Positions 15,625-22,703 of a stretch of DNA of 35,108 bases are shown one piece after another. The translations under genes were made by a program, and so were the position numbers. Each line of letters starts with the position of its first letter. The stretch's first letter is position 1. Origin of the DNA: UBA1801 sp035353395 (lineage in GTDB: Bacteria > Acidobacteriota > Holophagae > Holophagales > Holophagaceae). The stretch is taken from positions 1-35,108 of the forward strand of contig DAOPZL010000029.1 in the NCBI GenBank assembly GCA_035353395.1. Reading direction: 5' to 3'. The notes under the pieces are model-generated. The model ran no database searches. It saw nothing but the letters and a program-made list of their open reading frames with translations, and was not told where the DNA came from.

Positions 15625-17511
15625 ATGACCGATTCCACGATCGAGAAACGCGAATTCAAGAGCGAACTGCGCCAGATGCTCAGCCTCATCACTCATTCGC
15701 TCTACTCCCACAAGGAGATCTTCCTCCGGGAGCTGATCAGCAACGCCAGCGACGCCATCGACAAGATCCGCTTCAACTCGCTCCAGAACGAGACCCTCCT
15801 GGAGGGAGACCGGGACTGGAAGATCAAGCTGACGGCGGACAAGGCCGCGGGCACCCTGACCGTCTCCGACAACGGCGTGGGCATGTCCCGTGATGCCGTC
15901 ATCGACAACCTGGGCACCATCGCCCGCTCCGGCACCCGGGAGTTCCTGGACTCCCTGCAGAGGTCGGAGACCGCCTCCCGCCCCGAGCTGATCGGCCAGT
16001 TCGGCGTGGGCTTCTACTCGGCCTTCATGGTGGCCGACAAGGTCACCGTCGTCTCCCGGGCCGCCGGAGAAGCCCAGGCCGTGCGCTGGGTCTCGGACGG
16101 CCAGGGCGAGTTCACCGTGGAGCGGGTGGCGCGGGCCGGACGCGGGACGGACGTGATCCTCCATCTGAAGGAGGAGGAGAAGGAGTTCCTCGAGGCGTGG
16201 CGCCTGCGGGCGGTGGTGAAGCAGTTCTCGGACTTCATCGAGCATCCCGTCGTCATGGATGTCGAAAGGGAGGACGAGAAGGGCGGGAAGGCCTTCGCCG
16301 AGGAGACCCTCAACTCCCGCAAGGCTTTGTGGCTGCGCAGCAAGAGCGACGTCACCCCGGAAGAGCACGCCGCCTTCTACCACCAGATCTCCGGCGACGT
16401 CGACGATCCGGCCAAGGTGATCCACTACGCCGCCGAGGGCACCCTGGAGTTCAAGGCGCTGCTCTACATCCCCAAGCGCAGGAGCTTCGAGCTGCAGTTC
16501 GGGGAGGGGAAGGTGGGCCCCAAGCTCTACATCAACCGCGTCCAGATCATGGACCACTGCGAGCAGCTGCTGCCGTCCTACCTGCGCTTCGTGAAGGGCG
16601 TGGTGGACTGCTCGGACCTCCCCCTGAACGTCTCCCGCGAGATCCTCCAGCACAACCCGCTGCTGGAGAAGATCCAGAAGAGCCTCGTGAAGAACATCTT
16701 CCAGGCCCTGGCGGACTTCAAGACCGCCGACTACGACGCCTACGTGGAATTCTCCCGGGAACTGGGCGGCATCCTGAAGGAGGGCCTCGGCCGGGACTGG
16801 GCCAACCGCGAGGCCATCGCCGATCTCCTCCTCTTCGAGAGCCTGAAGACCGAGAAGGGGAAGTATCTCTCGCTGGCGCAGTACGTGGAGGCCATGCCCG
16901 CGGACCAGACCGGCATCTACTTCATGACCGGCGAGGACCGCGCGGCCCTGGACCACTCGCCTGCCCTGGAGGCCTTCCGGCACCGGGGCTGGGATGTGCT
17001 CTTCCTGACGGAACCCATCGACGAGTTCGTGTTCCCCATGCTCCCCGACTACAAGGGGAAGCCCCTGAAGGCCGCGGACCGCAACGCCCCGGAGCTGCCG
17101 GAGGAGGACCGGAAGAAGGCCGAGGAGGTCGAGACGTCCTTCAAGCCCCTGTTGGCGCTGCTCTCGGAGAAGCTGACGGGCCTCAAGGAAGTCCGCCTCT
17201 CCAGGCGCCTGAAGGAGAGCGCCGCGTGCCTCGTGGCCGACGAGGGCGCCCTGGGAGCCAACATGGAGCGGCTCATGCAGAAGCTGGGCCGGGCCGAGGG
17301 GGGTCCCAGCCCGCGGATCCTCGAGCTGAATCCCGACCATCCGGCCGTCCGGGGCCTCCTGAAGCTCCACGCCGCGGATCCGGCGGATCCCCGCATCGAA
17401 TCCCACGCGCGGCTGCTGCACGACCAGGCCGTCCTCACGGAGGGCTCGCGCCTGGCCGATCCCAGCGACTTCGTCCGGCGGCTCAACGAGCTGCTGGCCA
17501 AGGACGCATAG
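15625..17511 (+). CDS. htpG: Molecular chaperone HtpG (Hsp90)
   Basis: A 628-residue bacterial Hsp90, full length for the family. The GHKL ATP-binding domain at the N-terminus has LISNASDAIDKIRF (Mg/ATP Asn and the catalytic Glu upstream in FLRELISN), DNGVGM and GQFGVGFYSAFMVAD. The middle domain has the catalytic-loop type NVSREILQHN, and the C-terminal dimerisation region is present. It helps fold and remodel client proteins in the cytoplasm, usually with the DnaK system. GGAG at 15611-15614 precedes the ATG by 10 bases. It stands alone, divergent from the ArsR cassette and convergent with the REC-kinase gene. Confidence 0.97.
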   Translation: MTDSTIEKREFKSELRQMLSLITHSLYSHKEIFLRELISNASDAIDKIRFNSLQNETLLEGDRDWKIKLTADKAAGTLTVSDNGVGMSRDAVIDNLGTIARSGTREFLDSLQRSETASRPELIGQFGVGFYSAFMVADKVTVVSRAAGEAQAVRWVSDGQGEFTVERVARAGRGTDVILHLKEEEKEFLEAWRLRAVVKQFSDFIEHPVVMDVEREDEKGGKAFAEETLNSRKALWLRSKSDVTPEEHAAFYHQISGDVDDPAKVIHYAAEGTLEFKALLYIPKRRSFELQFGEGKVGPKLYINRVQIMDHCEQLLPSYLRFVKGVVDCSDLPLNVSREILQHNPLLEKIQKSLVKNIFQALADFKTADYDAYVEFSRELGGILKEGLGRDWANREAIADLLLFESLKTEKGKYLSLAQYVEAMPADQTGIYFMTGEDRAALDHSPALEAFRHRGWDVLFLTEPIDEFVFPMLPDYKGKPLKAADRNAPELPEEDRKKAEEVETSFKPLLALLSEKLTGLKEVRLSRRLKESAACLVADEGALGANMERLMQKLGRAEGGPSPRILELNPDHPAVRGLLKLHAADPADPRIESHARLLHDQAVLTEGSRLADPSDFVRRLNELLAKDA

Positions 17512-17535
17512 CCGGCCGCCCCCCGCGCCCAGGCC

Positions 17536-18705
17536 TCATTCGTCCCCGGTGAACACGGGGACTTCGGGCCTGCTGAACCGGGGGATCTCCACGATGAAGA
17601 CGCTTCCCCGGGGCTCGTTGGGTTCGACCCAGATGCGGCCCCCGTGGGCCTCGGCCACGACCTGGCAGAAGGTCAGGCCGAGGCCCGAGCTGGACCGGGC
17701 CCTGGCGCCCTCGTCCTCCAGGCGCACGAACTTGTTGAAGACCGCTTCCCGCATGTGCTCCGGGATGCCCTGGCCCTGGTCCTTCACCCGGAAAGCGACC
17801 CCGCCGTCGATCTCGTCCACCTCGATGGAGGTCTGGCTGCCCGAGGGCGAATACTTCAGCGCGTTGTCCAGCAGGTTCAGGATGACCCGGCCCAGCAGTT
17901 CCTGGTCCGCCTCGAGTTCGAGGCCGGCGGGGCATTCCCAGGCCATCCTCTGGTTGAGGCGCTGGGTCCGGTACTCCACCTCCCGCAGCAGGCCCTGGAT
18001 CCAGGCCCGCAGGTCCAGCCGCGTGCGCCGCACCTCCAGGCCGGCCTGCTCGGCCCGGCCGATGTCCAGGATGTTCTGGATCATGCGGTCCATGCCCTGG
18101 GCGGTCTCGCGGATCCGGAGCAGCTGCAGCTGGAGGGAGGACGGGGCCTGGTCGGGACGATCGATCAGCAGGTCCAGTCCCACCTGGATGGTGGCCAGGG
18201 GGTTCTTCAGGTCGTGCACGATGAACTCGAAGAGCTGCTCCCTCTGCTTCTGCAGGTCGATCAGCGCATCCCGTTCCGCCTGGATCTCCGACTGGAGGCG
18301 CTTCAGGCGCATGAGGCTCCGGATGCGGACGATCAGCTCGGTCGGGAAGACGGGCTTGCGGAGGAAGTCGTCTCCCTTGGCCCTGAAGGCCTCCGCGTGG
18401 GTCTCGGGCCGCTCGTCCGCGGTCAGGAAGATGATCGGCAGCAGCTCGCAGCCCGGGGTCGCGCGGATCCTGCGGCAGGTCTCCAGGCCGTCCATTCCGG
18501 GCATGAGGATGTCGAGGAGCACCAGCTCGGGCCTGAAGACGGGAAGCATGGCCAGGGCCTCCGGGCCGCTGCCCGCCGTCTCGACGAGGTAGTGCCCGCG
18601 CTCCAGCATCGCCCGCAGGCTCCGGCGCGCGATCGCATCGTCGTCGGCGACGAGGACCCGGGCGCCGAAGTCCGCACGGCGGGTGTAGAGGGACAAATCT
18701 TCCAT
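17536..18705 (-). CDS. Receiver-histidine kinase (REC-HisKA-HATPase), soluble
   Basis: A 389-residue cytoplasmic signalling protein with an N-terminal receiver (about 15-135; acidic pocket DDD 21-23, phospho-acceptor Asp65 in LLDILMPGMDG, Lys117 in RKPV). A coiled-coil linker (about 135-160) leads to the HisKA H-box FIVHDLKNPLATIQ with His164. The HATPase_c domain has NLLDNALKYS, VKDQGQGIP and SSGLGLTFC. There is no membrane segment. It would receive a phosphate from another kinase and pass a signal through its own kinase core. ATG 18705 has GAGG at 5-base spacing. No response regulator is adjacent. A TATACT box on the minus strand near 18750 may be its promoter. Confidence 0.92.
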   Translation of the reverse strand: MEDLSLYTRRADFGARVLVADDDAIARRSLRAMLERGHYLVETAGSGPEALAMLPVFRPELVLLDILMPGMDGLETCRRIRATPGCELLPIIFLTADERPETHAEAFRAKGDDFLRKPVFPTELIVRIRSLMRLKRLQSEIQAERDALIDLQKQREQLFEFIVHDLKNPLATIQVGLDLLIDRPDQAPSSLQLQLLRIRETAQGMDRMIQNILDIGRAEQAGLEVRRTRLDLRAWIQGLLREVEYRTQRLNQRMAWECPAGLELEADQELLGRVILNLLDNALKYSPSGSQTSIEVDEIDGGVAFRVKDQGQGIPEHMREAVFNKFVRLEDEGARARSSSGLGLTFCQVVAEAHGGRIWVEPNEPRGSVFIVEIPRFSRPEVPVFTGDE

Positions 18706-18862
18706 CAAGGCCTCTGTTTGAACTTTCGGTGAAAACCGGGAACGACTGAAGTATAGGACCCGATCTACTGAAAGGAATACATCGTGCGTCCAGGAATTTC
18801 CCGCACGACATGTGGTTCCAGTATGCCTGATCCCTACGAACCGATGATCCAGCCCCCCGGTC

Positions 18863-19399
18863 CTACCCCTTCAACTGGATCTCCTTGAAGAGGATCTCGT
18901 TCTCCAGGTAGATGTGCCTGACGAGGCTCTCGGCCAGGGTCTTGCAGGCCCTGTAGAGGTCCCGCTGGACCTGGGGAGCCCCGTCCGGGGCGGTGTAGCC
19001 CTGGGTCAGGTTCCAGATGCGCTTCAGCAGGCCCGCGGCGGACTCGTGCTCGTCCTCGAAGAGTTCGACGGGGTCCATGAGTTCCTGCTGGACCGAGACT
19101 TCCCGCCCCTCCTCCTTGGCGAGGATGGCGGGGAAGAGGGTCACCTCCTCCATCCTCAGGTGGGCGCGCATCTCGGTGCAGAACAGGTCCACCTCGTCCC
19201 GGATCTGGATGAACAAGGGGACCTTGTGCCCCTCCATCAGGGCGGCCTCCTCCGCGAAGCTCTCGAGTTCCGCCATCCCCATCCTCGTCTCGCGGTGGTA
19301 GCGCTCCATGATGTGCACGACCAGGTCCGTGACCGTCGCGGTCTTCCAGGCGTCCAGTTCCACTCGTTGGCGGTTCCACTCGTCAGGGTCGTGAATCAT
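18863..19399 (-). CDS. Hemerythrin domain protein, RIC/YtfE-like di-iron fold
   Basis: A 178-residue four-helix hemerythrin-type protein. His35, His58, His80, Glu84 (HLRMEE), His118 (DEHESA), His162 and Glu166 (HIYLENE) fall at nearly the same spacings as the seven di-iron ligands of E. coli YtfE (84, 105, 129, 133, 160, 204, 208). YtfE/ScdA proteins repair nitrosative and oxidative damage to iron-sulfur clusters. The N-terminal ScdA_N domain of those proteins is missing, so this is the di-iron core alone. ATG 19399 has GGGAG at 5-base spacing. Oxygen, NO or iron-repair roles are all possible; it is not obviously linked to its neighbours. Confidence 0.88.
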   Translation of the reverse strand: MIHDPDEWNRQRVELDAWKTATVTDLVVHIMERYHRETRMGMAELESFAEEAALMEGHKVPLFIQIRDEVDLFCTEMRAHLRMEEVTLFPAILAKEEGREVSVQQELMDPVELFEDEHESAAGLLKRIWNLTQGYTAPDGAPQVQRDLYRACKTLAESLVRHIYLENEILFKEIQLKG

Positions 19400-19519
19400 G
19401 CCGTCTCCCGGGCGCACGTAAGGATTTTCCAGCGGGGGAATGGCTTGAAACCCTTATGTTCTTGCCAAACTATACAACGAGGATGGAAAAAGGGGGGAAT
19501 CCCCTTGCGGGATCCAAGA

Positions 19520-19556
19520 CCCGGCATGTCGGGGAGCCCCGTTCCTCCGTGCCGGG
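19520..19556 (+). other. Nested hairpin upstream of the DOMON-like gene
   Basis: CCCGGCA (19520-19526) pairs with TGCCGGG (19550-19556), enclosing a second stem CGGGG (19530-19534) with CCCCG (19537-19541). A TATACA box at 19471-19476 and a TACCAT box at 19573-19578 are candidate -10 elements on either side. If the first is used, the hairpin would be in a long leader of the DOMON-like gene; it could also be a terminator or just GC-rich chance. Confidence 0.35.
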
Positions 19557-19623
19557 CCCAGGGTTCCCAGGGTACCATCTATCCCAGGCCGGTCTCCCCG
19601 GTTCGTTCCATTCCGGAGCCTGC

Positions 19624-20217
19624 GTGCACGATCTTCCAACCCCCGGCAGCGCCGAGTCCCCCCTGGCGGCCGAACTCGTCCGCCACCCCGCCAGCGCCTG
19701 CCCGCCCGTCCGGGGCCTCCAGGCCAGGGCCTGCCTCCTGGACGCCGACACCCTGTCGCTGGGCTACACCCTCCTGGGGGACCTGGACCAGCTGGCCATC
19801 CCGGGCCAGGCTCTCCCGGAACGGACCGACGGGCTCTGGGAGCACACCTGCTTCGAGGCCTTCCTCTCCCTCGAGGGGACGGAAGGCTACCACGAAGTGA
19901 ACCTCTCGCCTTCCGGCGCCTGGGCGAGCTACGCCTTCCTCCGCTACCGGGAGGCCAGTGCGCCCGCCGAGGCCCTCGTGCCGAGGCTGGTGGTCCTCCT
20001 GAAGCCCGGCCGGCTGGAGGTGCACGCCCTGCTGGGCCTGGCGGGCGTCGTCGACTGGAGGCCCGGCCAGCGCCTCCGGCTGGGGCTTTCCGCGGTCGTC
20101 GAGCGCAAGGAGGGCGGCCTTTCCTACTGGGCCGTCCGGCATCCGGAGGGGCGCCCGGACTTCCATCATCCCTCGACGTTCGCCCTCGAGCTGTCGCCTG
20201 CCCCCGAGGAGGCCTGA
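19624..20217 (+). CDS. DOMON-like domain protein
   Basis: A 197-residue beta-sandwich-type protein. Conserved-looking blocks include SLGYTLLGDLDQLAIP, RTDGLWEHTCFEAFL, YHEVNLSPSGAWASYAF and YWAVRHPEGRPDFHHPSTF, the layout of the DOMON-like domain family seen in many proteobacterial genomes; it is usually thought to bind a sugar or haem-like ligand, with no known function for this branch. There is no signal peptide from this start. GTG 19624 has GGAG (19615-19618) at 5-base spacing; the open frame continues upstream through the hairpin region, but those codons look non-coding. It lies 4 bases before the DUF1343 gene, so the two form an operon. Confidence 0.78.
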   Translation: MHDLPTPGSAESPLAAELVRHPASACPPVRGLQARACLLDADTLSLGYTLLGDLDQLAIPGQALPERTDGLWEHTCFEAFLSLEGTEGYHEVNLSPSGAWASYAFLRYREASAPAEALVPRLVVLLKPGRLEVHALLGLAGVVDWRPGQRLRLGLSAVVERKEGGLSYWAVRHPEGRPDFHHPSTFALELSPAPEEA

Positions 20218-20221
20218 CCCG

Positions 20222-21427
20222 ATGCGGACCGGACTCGACCTGCTCCTGGAGGACGCCGGCCTGCGCAGATCCCTGGCGGGACGCCGCGTGGCCCTCCTCG
20301 CCCACCCCGCCTCGGTGACCGGAGGCCTGGAACACGCCCTGGACGCCCTCGCGGCCCGGAAGGACCTCCGCCTGGCCGCCGCCTTCGGCCCCCAGCACGG
20401 CCTGCGGGGCGACAAGCAGGACAACATGGTGGAATCCCCGGACTTCGAGGACCCCTCCCACCACATTCCGGTCTTCAGCCTCTACGGCACGGTCCGCAGG
20501 CCCACGCCGGCCATGATGGACACCTTCGACGTGCTGCTGGTGGACCTGCAGGACCTGGGCTGCCGCATCTACACGTTCGTCACCACCCTCCGCTACGTGC
20601 TGGAGGCCGCCGCGGCCCACGGCAAGAGCGTCTGGGTGCTGGACCGGCCCAACCCGGTGGGCCGGCCCGTGGAAGGCCTGCGCCTCCAGCCCGGCTGGGA
20701 GAGCTTCGTGGGCGCGGGGCCCCTGCCCATGCGCCACGGCCTGACCCTCGGGGAGCTGGCCGGCTGGTTCCAGCGCACGCTGCGCCTGGACCTGGACTGC
20801 CGCGTGGTGCCCCTGGAGGGCTGGGAGCCCAACCAGGGGCCCGGCTATGGCTGGCCGGTCGGGGAGCGCCCCTGGGTGAATCCCAGCCCCAACGCCCCCA
20901 GTCTCTGGATGGCGCGCTGCTACCCCGGCACCGTGATGCTGGAAGGAACGACCCTCAGCGAGGGCCGCGGCACGACCCGCCCCCTGGAGCTCTTCGGCGC
21001 CCCGGACCTGGACGCCGCTGCCGTCCTGGCGAGGATGGAAGCCCTGGCGCCCGGCTGGCTGAAGGGCTGCCGTCTCCGCCCCTGCTGGTTCGAGCCCACC
21101 TTCCACAAGCACTCGGGACGGCTCTGCGCGGGCCTCCAGATCCACGTGGAGGACGGCGCCTACCAGCACGGGGAGTTCAGGCCCTGGCGGCTCGTGGCCC
21201 TCGCCTTCAAGGCCATCCGCCTGCTTCGCCCCGACTATCCCCTGTGGCGGGACTTCCCCTACGAATATGAACAGGGCCGCCTGGCCATCGACCTCATCAA
21301 CGGGAGCGACCGGCTGCGGACGTGGGTGGACGACCCTGCGGCGCACCCGGGGGACCTGGAGGCCCTGGCGCGGCCCGAAGAGGAGGCCTGGCGGGAGGAG
21401 CGGGAGGCCTCGCTGCGCTACCGTTGA
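20222..21427 (+). CDS. DUF1343/NamZ-like (GH171) protein, cytoplasmic variant
   Basis: A 401-residue member of the DUF1343 family, whose Bacillus member NamZ is an exo-N-acetylmuramidase. Family blocks are clear: VALLAHPASV, AFGPQHGLRGDKQDNM (54-69), LVDLQDLGCRIYTFVTTL, VLDRPNPVGRPVEG, GTTLSEGRGTTRPLELFGAP and a final YEYEQGRLAIDLINGS. Two features are odd. There is no signal peptide, unlike secreted NamZ. The motif that I recall as EHG in many members reads QHG here (Gln58), which may change or remove catalysis or mark a subfamily. It follows the DOMON-like gene by 4 bases. A role in recovering or sensing muropeptide sugars inside the cell is a guess. Confidence 0.88.
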   Translation: MRTGLDLLLEDAGLRRSLAGRRVALLAHPASVTGGLEHALDALAARKDLRLAAAFGPQHGLRGDKQDNMVESPDFEDPSHHIPVFSLYGTVRRPTPAMMDTFDVLLVDLQDLGCRIYTFVTTLRYVLEAAAAHGKSVWVLDRPNPVGRPVEGLRLQPGWESFVGAGPLPMRHGLTLGELAGWFQRTLRLDLDCRVVPLEGWEPNQGPGYGWPVGERPWVNPSPNAPSLWMARCYPGTVMLEGTTLSEGRGTTRPLELFGAPDLDAAAVLARMEALAPGWLKGCRLRPCWFEPTFHKHSGRLCAGLQIHVEDGAYQHGEFRPWRLVALAFKAIRLLRPDYPLWRDFPYEYEQGRLAIDLINGSDRLRTWVDDPAAHPGDLEALARPEEEAWREEREASLRYR

Positions 21428-21437
21428 AGGCTCCGCC

Positions 21438-22703
21438 TCAGGCCTTCTCGAAGAGGACGATGCGGTTGCTGTTGGTGCCGTCCGTGTTGTTGGCGACGCC
21501 CCAGATGTTGGCGGTCTTGGTGAACGCCTGCTCGTTGACCAGGATCCCCAGTCCCCGGAAGCCGGCCCGGATCCCCAGGGGCAGGACCACCTCCTCGAGC
21601 CGGACCGTGCCCTTGCGGACTTCTCCCACCTCGAAGGCCACGAATCCTCCCGGGCGGGTGACGCGGAACAGCTCCGCGAAGACCGCACCCATGACCTCGG
21701 ACCAGCCTTCCAGCGTCCTGGACATGGTGATGCCCCGCCCGACGGCGGCGGCGTCCAGGCCGCAGAACCAGCACCGGAGCCAGTTGTCCTGGGCGTACTG
21801 GACCACGTCGAGGAAGGGGGGCGAGGTGACCGTGAGCTGCACCGAGGCGTCCGCGATGCCCTCCGCGCGCCGGGCATCCCTTGTGCAGAAGACCGCGTCC
21901 CGGGACGCCTCCCGCAGGCACCGGATCTCCTCGCCGGTCACGCCCTTGAGGAGCTGCCGGGTCTTCTTGAGGATCAGGGCATGGGTATCCCGGTACTCCG
22001 GAACCTGATTCCGCCTGGCGTTGATCTGGACCTGTTTCTCCGCGCCGAGCGCCTGGTTGGGAGGCAGGGTGTAGACGGAGAAGAACCCGGGACTGTGCCC
22101 CGTCAGCCGGTTCGTGGCCACCATCCGGATCCAGGCGTCGAGTTCGTCGAGGGGCGCCCGGTCCAGGAACCACCGGCGCAGGCTCCGGATCTCCGCCTCC
22201 GTCCGCGAGTGGAAGAACATGGAGAGATCCAGGTCCCCGCCGGCGGCCCCGTCCCTGGGGATCTCCTCCAGCCGCCGCGCCACGGCCGCGGGATCGGGCG
22301 GGGCCAGCCGGGGCCGGGCTAGGATCTCGGACAGGGGGTTGATGTCGTTGGCCGCCGTGCGGCGCCCGAGCAGGGCCGCCTCCAGGGCCGTCGTCCCGCG
22401 CCCGCTGAAGGGGTCGTAGACCCGGTCCCCGGGCCGGGTGAGCTTCCCGATGAAGAGCCGGGGGAGCTGGGGCTTGTAGCAGGCCCGGTACGAGATCTCG
22501 TGCAGGCTGGAGGCCTGCCGCTGGCGGCTGGTCCAGAACTCCCTCAGGTACCGGGGATACCGCTCGTCCTCCAGGACCAGCTCGCTCCAGAGGCCGTCCT
22601 GGTCATCGGCGAATCCCGCCAGGAATTCCCGCCTCGTCTCGAACGCGCTTCGCCTGGCCGCCACCCATCCCTCCCGGTCCCATCCAGGGTAGCCTGTTCC
22701 CAT
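21438..22703 (-). CDS. Solitary DNA methyltransferase (N4-cytosine/N6-adenine type), motif I before motif IV
   Basis: A 421-residue amino-methyltransferase. YDPFSGRGTT (96-105) is the SAM-binding motif I region and TSPPF (293-297) is catalytic motif IV; SPP(F/Y) is common in N4-cytosine enzymes. The order I then IV, about 190 residues apart, is the reverse of the common beta class, so the recognition region probably lies between them. RYLREFWTSRQRQASSLHEISYRACYKPQL precedes motif I. No restriction gene is nearby. ATG 22703 shares bases with the start codon of the divergent kinase. GTG 22664, with GGAGG at 5-base spacing, would leave a 37-base gap and may be the true start (408 residues). Confidence 0.87.
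   Translation of the reverse strand: MGTGYPGWDREGWVAARRSAFETRREFLAGFADDQDGLWSELVLEDERYPRYLREFWTSRQRQASSLHEISYRACYKPQLPRLFIGKLTRPGDRVYDPFSGRGTTALEAALLGRRTAANDINPLSEILARPRLAPPDPAAVARRLEEIPRDGAAGGDLDLSMFFHSRTEAEIRSLRRWFLDRAPLDELDAWIRMVATNRLTGHSPGFFSVYTLPPNQALGAEKQVQINARRNQVPEYRDTHALILKKTRQLLKGVTGEEIRCLREASRDAVFCTRDARRAEGIADASVQLTVTSPPFLDVVQYAQDNWLRCWFCGLDAAAVGRGITMSRTLEGWSEVMGAVFAELFRVTRPGGFVAFEVGEVRKGTVRLEEVVLPLGIRAGFRGLGILVNEQAFTKTANIWGVANNTDGTNSNRIVLFEKA
22690..22695 (+). promoter_or_regulatory. -10 box of the NtrY-like kinase gene, probably leaderless
   Basis: TAGCCT in the context CAGGGTAGCCT ends 6 bases before ATG 22702, so transcription would start at or next to the A of the ATG. No Shine-Dalgarno precedes that ATG. 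Both facts point to a leaderless mRNA. No clear -35 is seen, and the box lies within the 5' end of the opposite gene if that gene starts at 22703. Confidence 0.4.

Noticed and set aside
15400..15640. CIRCE or other HrcA-type heat-shock operator before htpG
   Set aside because: The CIRCE inverted repeat is absent. The inverted repeat present here lies on the ArsR side, next to that promoter.
13852..17421. A 1189-codon open frame running through the ArsR region and htpG on the minus strand
   Set aside because: Only 13852-14604 (GNAT) looks like protein. The rest is the GC-bias shadow of htpG and the regulator.
21438..22703. Restriction-modification system
   Set aside because: No nuclease, specificity subunit or helicase gene lies on either side; the neighbours are a DUF1343 protein and a sensor kinase.
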